Source of the DNA: Clostridia bacterium
Lineage (GTDB): Bacteria; Bacillota; Clostridia; Christensenellales; Borkfalkiaceae
Assembly (NCBI GenBank): GCA_017646945.1
Contig: JAGCLN010000123.1
Location: forward strand, 1-5,075
Direction of reading: 5' to 3'
Length of the DNA: 5,075 nt
Each line of letters starts with the position of its first letter. Positions within the stretch are counted from its first letter, which is position 1. Below the pieces are notes generated by a model that did no database searches, was not told the origin of the DNA, and was given only the letters and a program-made list of their open reading frames with translations. Shown here piece by piece: positions 1 through 5,075 of the stretch. Made by a program: the position numbers and the translations under genes.

Positions 1-419
1 AAAATCACACAAAAATCACCAAGGTAACCGCCGAGTAAAACGAATTCACCGGTTACTTGGTCAATCCCACCGTAAGCAAAATTTAAGGCGAAATTGATAA
101 TTGCGCTTACGATAGCAAAAATCATAGTGATTAAGCCAACGTTTTTAAACTTTTTACCCCAGATAACCGATTCGCCGATAACTTTACCGAGAACGAAGTA
201 GTTAACGAAAGGCAAAATAGCGAGCCATTTAATTTTTTTAAGGTTTCTTTTTTCTGCCATAACGATAAGCGCGATAGCCATAAACACGTGGCCAACGAGC
301 CAAATCAAAACGGACGTTGCAATCCCTATTATAGCGATTATGCGTGGGTCTAACATAGTTGAAAGGTCAGGATACCCTCCAAACGCGTTAGATGAAACGA
401 TTGATAAAATATTTGTCAT
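1..419 (-). CDS. Multipass membrane protein of unknown function (C-terminus cut by window edge)
   Basis: I do not recognise this gene. The visible part is 139 residues, beginning MTNILSIVSSNAFGG, and it reads off the left edge without a stop. The ATG at 419 follows a GGAG ribosome site at 426-429 with 6 bases between them, which supports this start. Three or four hydrophobic segments are visible: residues about 27-55 (a long one), 65-82, 94-116, and another beginning near 127. Short basic stretches (EKRNLKKIK at 56-64, KKFKN at 89-93) lie between them and probably face the cytoplasm. The segment WLAILPFVNYFVLGKVIG resembles the W-A-x-I-P-x-x-N-x-x-x-L-G-K pattern common in small uncharacterised Bacillota membrane proteins; this is recalled family knowledge, not a search. 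There is no cleavable signal peptide. It has the same orientation as proS but is separated from it by 430 bases of repeats, so co-transcription is uncertain. No catalytic motif is seen. Confidence 0.8.
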   Translation of the reverse strand, partial: MTNILSIVSSNAFGGYPDLSTMLDPRIIAIIGIATSVLIWLVGHVFMAIALIVMAEKRNLKKIKWLAILPFVNYFVLGKVIGESVIWGKKFKNVGLITMIFAIVSAIINFALNFAYGGIDQVTGEFVLLGGYLGDFCVI

Positions 420-465
420 TATTTACTCCAAAATATCTTTATGGATTATTTACATAATTGAATAG

Positions 466-495
466 TTTTAATCTTCCTAATCAGCAAGATTAAAA
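466..495. repeat. Perfect 10-bp AT-rich inverted repeat (hairpin)
   Basis: TTTTAATCTT at 466-475 is exactly complementary to AAGATTAAAA at 486-495, with a 10-base loop between. It lies about 46 bases upstream of the start codon of the minus-strand membrane protein gene. It could therefore sit in that gene's 5' leader or promoter region, as an operator-like palindrome or a weak mRNA hairpin. The stem has only two G-C pairs and neither side is followed by a T-run, so it is not a convincing intrinsic terminator. Confidence 0.45.
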
Positions 496-510
496 GCATA
501 AAAACAAGCA

Positions 511-596
511 CAAGAAGGCTCGCGTTTGATTAAGAAAAATTTGTTCAACGAGAGTTTTTAATCTATGACAAACTCAAAGTTTAATCAACGAGAGAA
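511..596. repeat. Probable degenerate third copy of the structured repeat
   Basis: AAGGCTCGCG at 515-524 resembles AAGGCTCGAC and AAGGCTCACG of the two intact units to the right. It is followed by a potential stem, GATTAA plus AAA (528-533, 535-537, with G534 bulged) against TTTTTAATC (555-563), whose loop holds TTGTT at 541-545, the same pentamer as the apical loops of the intact units. A smaller hairpin, AAACT-CAA-AGTTT, follows at about 570-582. TCAACGAGAG occurs twice, at 545-554 and 585-594, exactly 40 bases apart. TTGATTAA at 526-533 can alternatively pair with TTAATCAA at 581-588. The order of parts (motif, stem, TTGTT loop, second small hairpin) matches the intact units but the sequence has drifted. 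Homology is an inference. Confidence 0.35.
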
Positions 597-725
597 TTTA
601 AGACGTTAGAAACAAGTTAGGCAAGGCTCGACGGCAAGCCTATGGGCGCGACTAACCTTGTTGGTTGTTGCGGTCATAGGTTGACGGCAGTAAACGAAGC
701 CTAACGAAGTTTATAACGGATTAAA
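597..725 (+). repeat. Structured intergenic repeat, unit 1 (possible ncRNA or MITE-like element)
   Basis: This is a self-contained 129-base unit. Its ends pair: TTTAA-GA-CGTTA (597-608) with TAACG-GA-TTAAA (714-725), ten pairs around a tandem G-A mismatch. Inside are the shared motif TTAGGCAAGGCTC (617-629) and a strong hairpin. In the hairpin, AGCCTATG (637-644) pairs with CATAGGTT (675-682), CGCGAC (647-652) with GTTGCG (667-672), and AACC (654-657) with GGTT (663-666), closing a TTGTT loop (658-662). T653 is bulged. GTTAGGC (616-622) is also complementary to GCCTAAC (699-705), and TAAAC (691-695) to GTTTA (709-713). Two stem pairs are G-T on this strand and would be A-C mismatches on the other, which weakly favours a plus-strand RNA. 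There is no reading frame of note. I know no named family that fits. It lies three to four bases from unit 2, with a 132-base period. Confidence 0.65.
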
Positions 726-729
726 ACCT

Positions 730-853
730 TTAAGACGTTAGTTTGGGTATTAGGCAAGGCTCACGAAGACGATAGGGTGAGATTGACCTTGTTGGTCATC
801 GAAGTCTATCGGCTAAGTAGAAACGAAGTATTGCGCCGTTTATAACGACTTAA
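730..853 (+). repeat. Structured intergenic repeat, unit 2 (possible ncRNA or MITE-like element)
   Basis: This is the second copy, adjacent to unit 1. The ends pair as TTAAG-A-CGTTA (730-740) with TAACG-A-CTTAA (843-853), ten pairs with one A-A mismatch. The motif TTAGGCAAGGCTC is repeated exactly at 750-762. The hairpin spans 770-811: CGATAG (770-775) pairs with CTATCG (806-811), GA (781-782) with TC (799-800), and TGACC (784-788) with GGTCA (794-798), around the same TTGTT loop (789-793). AAACG (821-825) can pair with CGTTT (837-841), a counterpart of the small 3' hairpin of unit 1. Stem sequences differ from unit 1 but pairing is kept, and arm lengths are identical (13 and 12 bases between lower stem and loop). 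The right end overlaps the last bases of proS, including its stop codon. No T-run follows any hairpin, so a terminator role for proS is not supported. Confidence 0.65.
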
Positions 854-2280
854 TATGCGCGAGCAAAATAAACAATCTTCTCAGCCTTTTTACCGCAGAC
901 TGCACATACTTGACCTTCGGCGGAATCGGGGGCGATTACACGGGCGGTTGCTTGGGTTTGCTCTTTGATTTTTTCTTCACATTCACGGCAACCACACCAA
1001 GGTGCTTTTACGAAACACTTATTATCTACCCCTGCTAAAATTTCAGCAACGGAAGATGCCCAAACAATGCGCTTATCACGGCGCTCTCTTGATTTTTCAA
1101 GCATTTCTTTTTGAACTGTATCAAGAAGTGATTTAACGGAAGATGCGTCAAAGAGAGAAAGTTCTGCCTTTTCCAAGGTGTCACGACGCATAGTCATCAT
1201 CTTGCCGTTTTCAATATCGCGCGGGCCTACTTCAATTCTTACGGGAACGCCTTTCATTTCCCATTCGTTGAACTTCCAACCGGGGGTTGCATCGCGCTTA
1301 TCAACTTCTGCGCGAATGCCTGCATCACAAAGCGTATCGCAAAGTTTTTGAGCGTTTTCTAAAACGCCTTCTTTATGCATACATACGGGAACGATGATAA
1401 CTTGGATAGGAGCAACGACAGGGGGAATAACAAGACCCCTTTGGTCGCCGTGCGCCATAATGAGCGCGCCGATAAGACGGGTTGATACGCCCCAGCTTGT
1501 AGAATAGCCGTACTTTAAAGTTCCGTCTTTATCTAAGAACTTCATATCGAACGCCTTTGCAAAGTTTTGACCTAAGTAGTGAGAAGTGCCGGCTTGTAAA
1601 CTCTTACCGTCAAGCATCATCGCTTCCATACCGTAGGTTGCAACTGCGCCTGCAAACTTTTCTTTATCGGTTTTTCTACCGGTGAGAACGGGGATTGCTA
1701 AGCAGTTTTCAGCAAAGTCTTTATACACGCCGAGCATAGTTTGGGTTTCGATTTCCGCTTCTTCTTCGGTGGCGTGAACGGTGTGGCCTTCTTGCCATAA
1801 GAATTCGCTCGTTCTAAGGAAAGGACGAGTGGTCTTTTCCCAACGCATAACGTTACACCATTGATTTATTAAAATGGGAAGGTCGCGATAACTTTCCATC
1901 CACTTAGCGTACATATCGCAAATAATAGTTTCGGAAGTAGGACGAATTACGAGCGGTTCTTGAAGTTTTTGACCGCCTGCGTGAGTTACGGTAGCAACTT
2001 CGGGCGCAAAACCTTCAACGTGCTCTGCTTCTTTCATAAGATAACTTTGCGGAATTAAAAGGGGGAAATACGCATTTTTAACGCCCGTCTTTTTGAAGCG
2101 AACGTTTAATTCGTGTTGAATATTTTCCCAAATAGCGTAACCGTAGGGGCGAATAACCATCGTGCCTTTTACGGGACCGTAGTCAACGAGTTGAGTTTTC
2201 AAAATAACGTCTGTATACCATTTGGGGAAATCTTCGTTTATATCTGCAATTTCTTTAACGAATTTTTTATCCTGAGCCAT
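850..2280 (-). CDS. proS: Prolyl-tRNA synthetase, short type without the inserted editing domain
   Basis: This cytoplasmic class II aminoacyl-tRNA synthetase charges tRNA(Pro) with proline using ATP. The product has 476 residues, typical of the short archaeal/eukaryote-like form and about 100 shorter than the E. coli type. The catalytic core is uninterrupted: motif 1 region about 39-55, the PTSE signature at 114-117, motif 2 about 143-168 with R152 and R156, and motif 3 about 264-279 (GVSTRLIGALIMAHGD). The anticodon-binding domain spans about 290-390. A C-terminal domain carries C429, C431, C434, C459 and C462, which fits the zinc-binding tail of this form, and the chain ends in tyrosine as this class usually does. 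The ATG at 2280 is chosen because AAGGCGG lies 6 bases upstream. The frame stays open to an ATG at 2373, but that lies upstream of the promoter and would add an unrelated hydrophobic tail. No T-box leader is visible. Identification is very secure. Confidence 0.97.
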   Translation of the reverse strand: MAQDKKFVKEIADINEDFPKWYTDVILKTQLVDYGPVKGTMVIRPYGYAIWENIQHELNVRFKKTGVKNAYFPLLIPQSYLMKEAEHVEGFAPEVATVTHAGGQKLQEPLVIRPTSETIICDMYAKWMESYRDLPILINQWCNVMRWEKTTRPFLRTSEFLWQEGHTVHATEEEAEIETQTMLGVYKDFAENCLAIPVLTGRKTDKEKFAGAVATYGMEAMMLDGKSLQAGTSHYLGQNFAKAFDMKFLDKDGTLKYGYSTSWGVSTRLIGALIMAHGDQRGLVIPPVVAPIQVIIVPVCMHKEGVLENAQKLCDTLCDAGIRAEVDKRDATPGWKFNEWEMKGVPVRIEVGPRDIENGKMMTMRRDTLEKAELSLFDASSVKSLLDTVQKEMLEKSRERRDKRIVWASSVAEILAGVDNKCFVKAPWCGCRECEEKIKEQTQATARVIAPDSAEGQVCAVCGKKAEKIVYFARAY

Positions 2281-2286
2281 AATAAA

Positions 2287-2293
2287 CCGCCTT
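2287..2293 (-). promoter_or_regulatory. proS ribosome binding site (decides the start)
   Basis: On the minus strand this reads AAGGCGG, followed by the 6-base spacer TTTATT and ATG at 2280. It resembles AAGGAGG with one change and selects the 476-residue start over the upstream ATG at 2373. Confidence 0.8.
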
Positions 2294-2314
2294 AATAATA
2301 TTTTTAATAAGTTA

Positions 2315-2343
2315 ATTATATATATAAAACCCAAAATTGTAAA
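2315..2343 (-). promoter_or_regulatory. proS sigma-A type promoter
   Basis: On the minus strand, TTTACA (2338-2343, one base from TTGACA) and TATAAT (2315-2320, exact consensus) are separated by exactly 17 bases. Transcription would start near 2308, giving a leader of roughly 28 bases to the ATG at 2280. That is too short for a T-box or other riboswitch, so a constitutive housekeeping promoter is the likely reading. Confidence 0.75.
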
Positions 2344-2423
2344 GCGTTTTAATAAATCCGCTATACTCTTCACCGATTTTTCGTTTTTTTCTTGCTATTT
2401 TTACAAAAATACGCCGTTTCTAC

Positions 2424-2452
2424 TTTATTTAAAATAAAAAGTGTGCTAAAAT
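2424..2452 (+). promoter_or_regulatory. tkt promoter, probably extended -10 type
   Basis: TAAAAT at 2447-2452 is preceded by TG at 2444-2445, forming an extended -10 (TGCTAAAAT). The matching -35 position 17 bases upstream is the weak TTTATT (2424-2429). Transcription would start near 2459, about 30 bases before the tkt ATG. It is divergent from the proS promoter, with roughly 80 bases between the two -35 boxes, and no operator palindrome was noticed between them. Confidence 0.55.
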
Positions 2453-2488
2453 AGTGTTAACTTAAAAAAATATAAGGAGAAAATCTTT

Positions 2489-4459
2489 ATGGAAAACAGC
2501 ACTCTTACAGTCAACGCCATTCGCGTTCTTTCTGCAGAAGCAGTTGAAAAGGCTAACTCCGGTCACCCCGGTATTTGCCTTGGCGCAGCGCCCTTGGCTT
2601 ATTCTCTTTGGCAAAATTTTATGACGTTTAATCCGTCTAATAGCAAAAAGTTCTACAACCGCGATAGATTTATTTTATCGGCAGGCCACGGCTCAATGCT
2701 CAACTACTCGCTTTTACACCTTTACGGATATAAACTCTCTATTGACGATATTAAAAACTTCCGTCAATTCAATTCTAAAACCCCCGGCCACCCCGAGTTT
2801 AATCACACGGACGGCGTTGAAGTTTCTACCGGCCCGTTAGGTCAAGGTATTGCAAACGCAGTTGGTATGGCTATTGCGGAAACTCACCTTGCGGCAATCT
2901 ACAACAAGGAAGGTTTCAACGTAGTTGACCACTACACTTACGCGCTTTGCGGTGACGGTTGCTTAATGGAAGGTATCGAATATGAAGCAGCCTCTCTTGC
3001 AGGTTCACTCAAACTTGGCAAGCTTATCGTTTTATACGATTGCAACGGCATTACTATTGAAGGAACTACAAGCGAAACCTTTAACGAAGACGTTAAGGCA
3101 AGACATAAGGCTCAAGGCTGGCAAGTTATCGAAGTTAAAGACGGTACTGACGTTAAGGCTATTGCAAAAGCAATCAAAAGAGCAAAAGCAGAAACTGAAA
3201 AGCCCTCGTTAATCGTTTGCTACACTCAAATCGGTTACGGTTCTTCTAAACAAGGTTCGGCATCTTCTCACGGTGCTCCGCTCGGTGCAGAATGCCTTGC
3301 AGATATGAAGAAAAACCTCGGTTACGATTATCCTGAATTTACCGTTCCCGAAGAAGTTTACGCTCATACTAAAAAGGCTATCAACCGCGGTAAAAAGGCT
3401 GAAAGAAACTGGAAGAAGATGTTTGCCGAATATCAAAAGGCTTACCCCGAACTTGCTAAAGAGTTCATTGACAGAATGAACGGCGTTATCCCCGAATTTG
3501 ACTGGGAAGAAGTTTACAAGTTTGAAAAGGACGATGCTACTCGTGGTACCGGCGGTACTGTTATCAATAGGCTCGCACCTAAACTCAACACTTTATTCGG
3601 CGGTTCTGCAGACCTTAACCCGTCTACTAAAACTTATATGAAAGGCGTTGGCGATTATTCACCCGCTACTCGCGAAGGTAGAAACGTTCACTTCGGTATT
3701 AGAGAACACGCTATGGCGGCTATCTGTAACGGTCTTTCTTGCCACGGCGGTTTCTTACCGTTCTGTTCAACATTCTTCGTGTTTAGCGATTACATGAAAA
3801 ACGCTATGCGTTTATCCGCTATTATGAACCTTAACGTAACTTACGTTTTAACTCACGATTCTATCGGCGTTGGTGAAGACGGTCCTACCCACCAACCTAT
3901 CGAACACTTAACCGCTCTCCGCTCTATTCCCAATATGAAAGTATTCCGCCCCTGTGACGGTAGAGAAACTGCGGCAGGTTGGGAAGTTGCTGTAAAAGGC
4001 AAAGGCCCCACAAGTTTAATTCTTTCTCGTCAAACCTTAAAGTCTTACGAAGGTACCGGCAAGGCTGCGCTTAAAGGCGGTTATATCCTTGCAGATAGCG
4101 ACAAGAAGATTCCTGACGTTATCTTAATCGGCGCAGGCTCAGAAGTTGAATGCTGTATGACCGCGAAAGAAATGCTCAAAGCAAACGGTATTGACGCGAG
4201 AGTCGTATCAATGCCCTGTATGGAACTTTTCGATGCTCAAACTAAGGCTTATAAAGAAAGCGTTATTCCTTCTTGCGTAAGAGCAAGAGTTTGCGTAGAA
4301 GCAGGCTCAACTCTTCCTTGGTACAAATACGCTGGTCTTGACGGCAAGATTATCGGTATTGACGAATACGGTTTATCCGGCCCTGCAAAAGTTCTTTTCA
4401 ATCACTACGGCTTTACTGCTGAAAACGTTTACAATAACGCAAAAGAACTCGTTAAATAA
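2489..4459 (+). CDS. tkt: Transketolase
   Basis: This thiamine-diphosphate and divalent-metal enzyme moves two-carbon ketol units between sugar phosphates in the non-oxidative pentose phosphate pathway, in the cytoplasm as a homodimer. The 656 residues match the usual bacterial length (about 660), so it is full length. The N-terminal cofactor domain has H26 (SGHPG), H67 (AGHGS), H101 (PGHPE), the GPLGQG loop (115-120), the GDG...N cofactor/metal motif (155-157 to N186) and H262 (SSHGAPLG). The middle domain has R353, S380, the catalytic glutamate E407 in REH, H457, D465 and H469 in GEDGPTHQP, and R515. The C-terminal domain runs from about 530 to the end. All expected substrate and catalytic residues are present. 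Start: ATG 9 bases after AAGGAG (2474-2479). It is transcribed alone from its own promoter and ends in a strong terminator. A dihydroxyacetone synthase-like paralogue is less likely given the complete transketolase residue set. Confidence 0.97.
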   Translation: MENSTLTVNAIRVLSAEAVEKANSGHPGICLGAAPLAYSLWQNFMTFNPSNSKKFYNRDRFILSAGHGSMLNYSLLHLYGYKLSIDDIKNFRQFNSKTPGHPEFNHTDGVEVSTGPLGQGIANAVGMAIAETHLAAIYNKEGFNVVDHYTYALCGDGCLMEGIEYEAASLAGSLKLGKLIVLYDCNGITIEGTTSETFNEDVKARHKAQGWQVIEVKDGTDVKAIAKAIKRAKAETEKPSLIVCYTQIGYGSSKQGSASSHGAPLGAECLADMKKNLGYDYPEFTVPEEVYAHTKKAINRGKKAERNWKKMFAEYQKAYPELAKEFIDRMNGVIPEFDWEEVYKFEKDDATRGTGGTVINRLAPKLNTLFGGSADLNPSTKTYMKGVGDYSPATREGRNVHFGIREHAMAAICNGLSCHGGFLPFCSTFFVFSDYMKNAMRLSAIMNLNVTYVLTHDSIGVGEDGPTHQPIEHLTALRSIPNMKVFRPCDGRETAAGWEVAVKGKGPTSLILSRQTLKSYEGTGKAALKGGYILADSDKKIPDVILIGAGSEVECCMTAKEMLKANGIDARVVSMPCMELFDAQTKAYKESVIPSCVRARVCVEAGSTLPWYKYAGLDGKIIGIDEYGLSGPAKVLFNHYGFTAENVYNNAKELVK

Positions 4460-4461
4460 TT

Positions 4462-4487
4462 AAAAAGCACCCTGATGGGTGCTTTTT
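4462..4487. terminator. Bidirectional intrinsic terminator between tkt and the convergent gene
   Basis: AAAAAGCACCC (4462-4472) pairs perfectly with GGGTGCTTTTT (4477-4487) around a TGAT loop. The plus strand ends in six T residues (4483-4488) and the minus strand in five T residues, so it can stop tkt on one strand and the minus-strand gene ending at 4493 on the other. It begins 3 bases after the tkt stop and ends 6 bases from the stop of the convergent gene. Confidence 0.92.
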
Positions 4488-4492
4488 TAATG

Positions 4493-5075
4493 CTATTTTA
4501 TAAAGAACGGTGTTGAAACGGCTATGAAAAGTTCGTTTTCGCCTTGAACTTCAACGCGAATAAATTTTGAAAGGGGTAAACCTTTTAAATTTATCTTTTC
4601 GCTAATTTTATATAAGTTAAACCCTGATTTTTCATATACGACTTCCGCGCCCGAATAGACTTTTAAACTTTCAACGTTTCCGTTTGAGCAGGTGGCGTTA
4701 ACAGTTAAGCAATCGTTTTCTATATCGCTTACGCTAACGATATCACCGGGGTAAAATTCGCCTAAACGAATATCGCACTCGTCAAACATAGTGCCGGCAA
4801 TTACCCTGCGGTTTTTTATTGCCAAGTTAACGCTTTCTCTACACGGCTCGCCGTCAATATAAATAAAGTTTACGGCGGGATAATCTAAAAATCTTCTAAA
4901 CCCAAAAAGGTCAACCGAGTTCATAACGGCAATGCGCTTACCTTTAAGCCATGCGTCTTCAACGGCGCTACCAGATAAGGTTTTAAGCGGTTCAACGTCA
5001 ACCGCGTCAAACGGATAATTTTTAAAGTAATCGGAACGGGGGTGAGTTGCACAAACAACACCGCCGTGAGCGTGA
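4493..5075 (-). CDS. PHP-type metallohydrolase-like protein, CehA/McbA-like (N-terminus cut by window edge)
   Basis: Only the C-terminal 193 residues are visible. The frame is open to the right edge. The first methionine inside it (4924) has no ribosome site and lies mid-domain, so it is not the start. The visible part opens with HAHGGVVCATHP, which fits the metal-binding histidine strand of PHP-domain proteins, in particular CehA/McbA-type metallohydrolases (pattern H-x-x-G-G-x-x-x-x-x-H-P). A segment near residues 41-59 (AWLKGKRIAV then NSVDLFGF) sits where these proteins have a 'L-x-x-G' helix and the GSDxH metal motif, and 'AIKNRRVIAG' (85-94) matches the 'eAlraGr' helix. The last 95 or so residues look like a beta-rich tail with a GDIVSV strand. 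At the GSDxH position a phenylalanine stands where histidine is expected. Substrate unknown: members act on phosphoesters or carbamates. Family assignment is from remembered motifs. Convergent with tkt across a shared terminator, so not in its operon. Confidence 0.62.
   Translation of the reverse strand, partial: HAHGGVVCATHPRSDYFKNYPFDAVDVEPLKTLSGSAVEDAWLKGKRIAVMNSVDLFGFRRFLDYPAVNFIYIDGEPCRESVNLAIKNRRVIAGTMFDECDIRLGEFYPGDIVSVSDIENDCLTVNATCSNGNVESLKVYSGAEVVYEKSGFNLYKISEKINLKGLPLSKFIRVEVQGENELFIAVSTPFFIK

Noticed and set aside
420..500. Promoter for the membrane protein gene (minus-strand TTGCTG, 17 bases, TATTCA)
   Set aside because: Both boxes match consensus at only about three of six bases; in such AT-rich DNA this is not distinguishable from chance.
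616..743. Integron attC-like core sites (GTTAGGC and GCCTAAC)
   Set aside because: GTTAGGC and GCCTAAC fit the GTTRRRY and RYYYAAC patterns, but their order is reversed for an attC site. The alternative pairing of 699-705 with GTTAGTT at 737-743 breaks the consensus, and no integrase or cassette is visible.
511..853. CRISPR array
   Set aside because: The repeats are 124-132 bases long and structured, only two or three in number, without the short identical repeats and unique spacers of an array.
2113..2295. Plus-strand open frame of 60 codons
   Set aside because: It is antisense to the start of proS, has no ribosome site and no recognisable product; a shadow of the real gene.
2281..2314. 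T-box or other riboswitch in front of proS
   Set aside because: The predicted leader is only about 28 bases, too short for a T-box, and no specifier or antiterminator structure is present.
2281..2373. N-terminal extension of ProRS by 31 residues from an upstream ATG
   Set aside because: The extension overlaps the -10 and -35 boxes and would lie upstream of the mRNA start. The internal ATG at 2280 has a good ribosome site and gives the normal family N-terminus.
2982..3212. Plus-strand open frame of 76 codons inside tkt
   Set aside because: It lies wholly within the secure transketolase gene in another frame and has a low-complexity lysine/leucine-rich product.
3209..3436. Minus-strand open frame of 75 codons inside tkt
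   Set aside because: It is antisense to transketolase with no ribosome site or family resemblance.

Overview
The window looks like chromosomal housekeeping DNA from a low-GC, probably uncultured Clostridia-like member of the Bacillota. The grounds are AT-rich intergenic DNA, strong Shine-Dalgarno sites, sigma-A type promoters, a short ProRS with a C-terminal cysteine domain, and a Bacillota-style multipass membrane protein. The taxonomic call is inference and no finer rank is justified.

Layout from left to right. Positions 1-419 (minus) hold the N-terminal 139 residues of an unrecognised membrane protein that runs off the left edge. Positions 420-849 are a 430-base gene-free stretch. It contains two tandem copies (about 597-725 and 730-853) of a compact structured element, a probable decayed third copy to their left (about 511-596), and an AT-rich hairpin (466-495). 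Positions 850-2280 (minus) encode prolyl-tRNA synthetase. Positions 2281-2488 are a divergent promoter region driving proS leftward and transketolase rightward. Positions 2489-4459 (plus) encode a complete transketolase. A bidirectional terminator (4462-4487) separates it from a convergent minus-strand gene (4493 to the right edge), the C-terminal 193 residues of a PHP-type (CehA/McbA-like) metallohydrolase-like protein.

The genes do not form an obvious pathway. proS serves translation, tkt serves the non-oxidative pentose phosphate pathway, and the two edge genes are incomplete. No phage, transposase, CRISPR or defence genes are visible.

The most unusual content is the repeat pair. Both copies can form a 42-nt hairpin of identical arm lengths, with the same TTGTT loop and the same 13-nt upstream motif. 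The stems differ mostly by paired, compensatory substitutions, and each unit is enclosed by an 11-12 nt terminal inverted repeat. This suggests selection on structure in an RNA or mobile-repeat family that I do not recognise. The right-hand unit's terminal repeat contains the proS stop codon.
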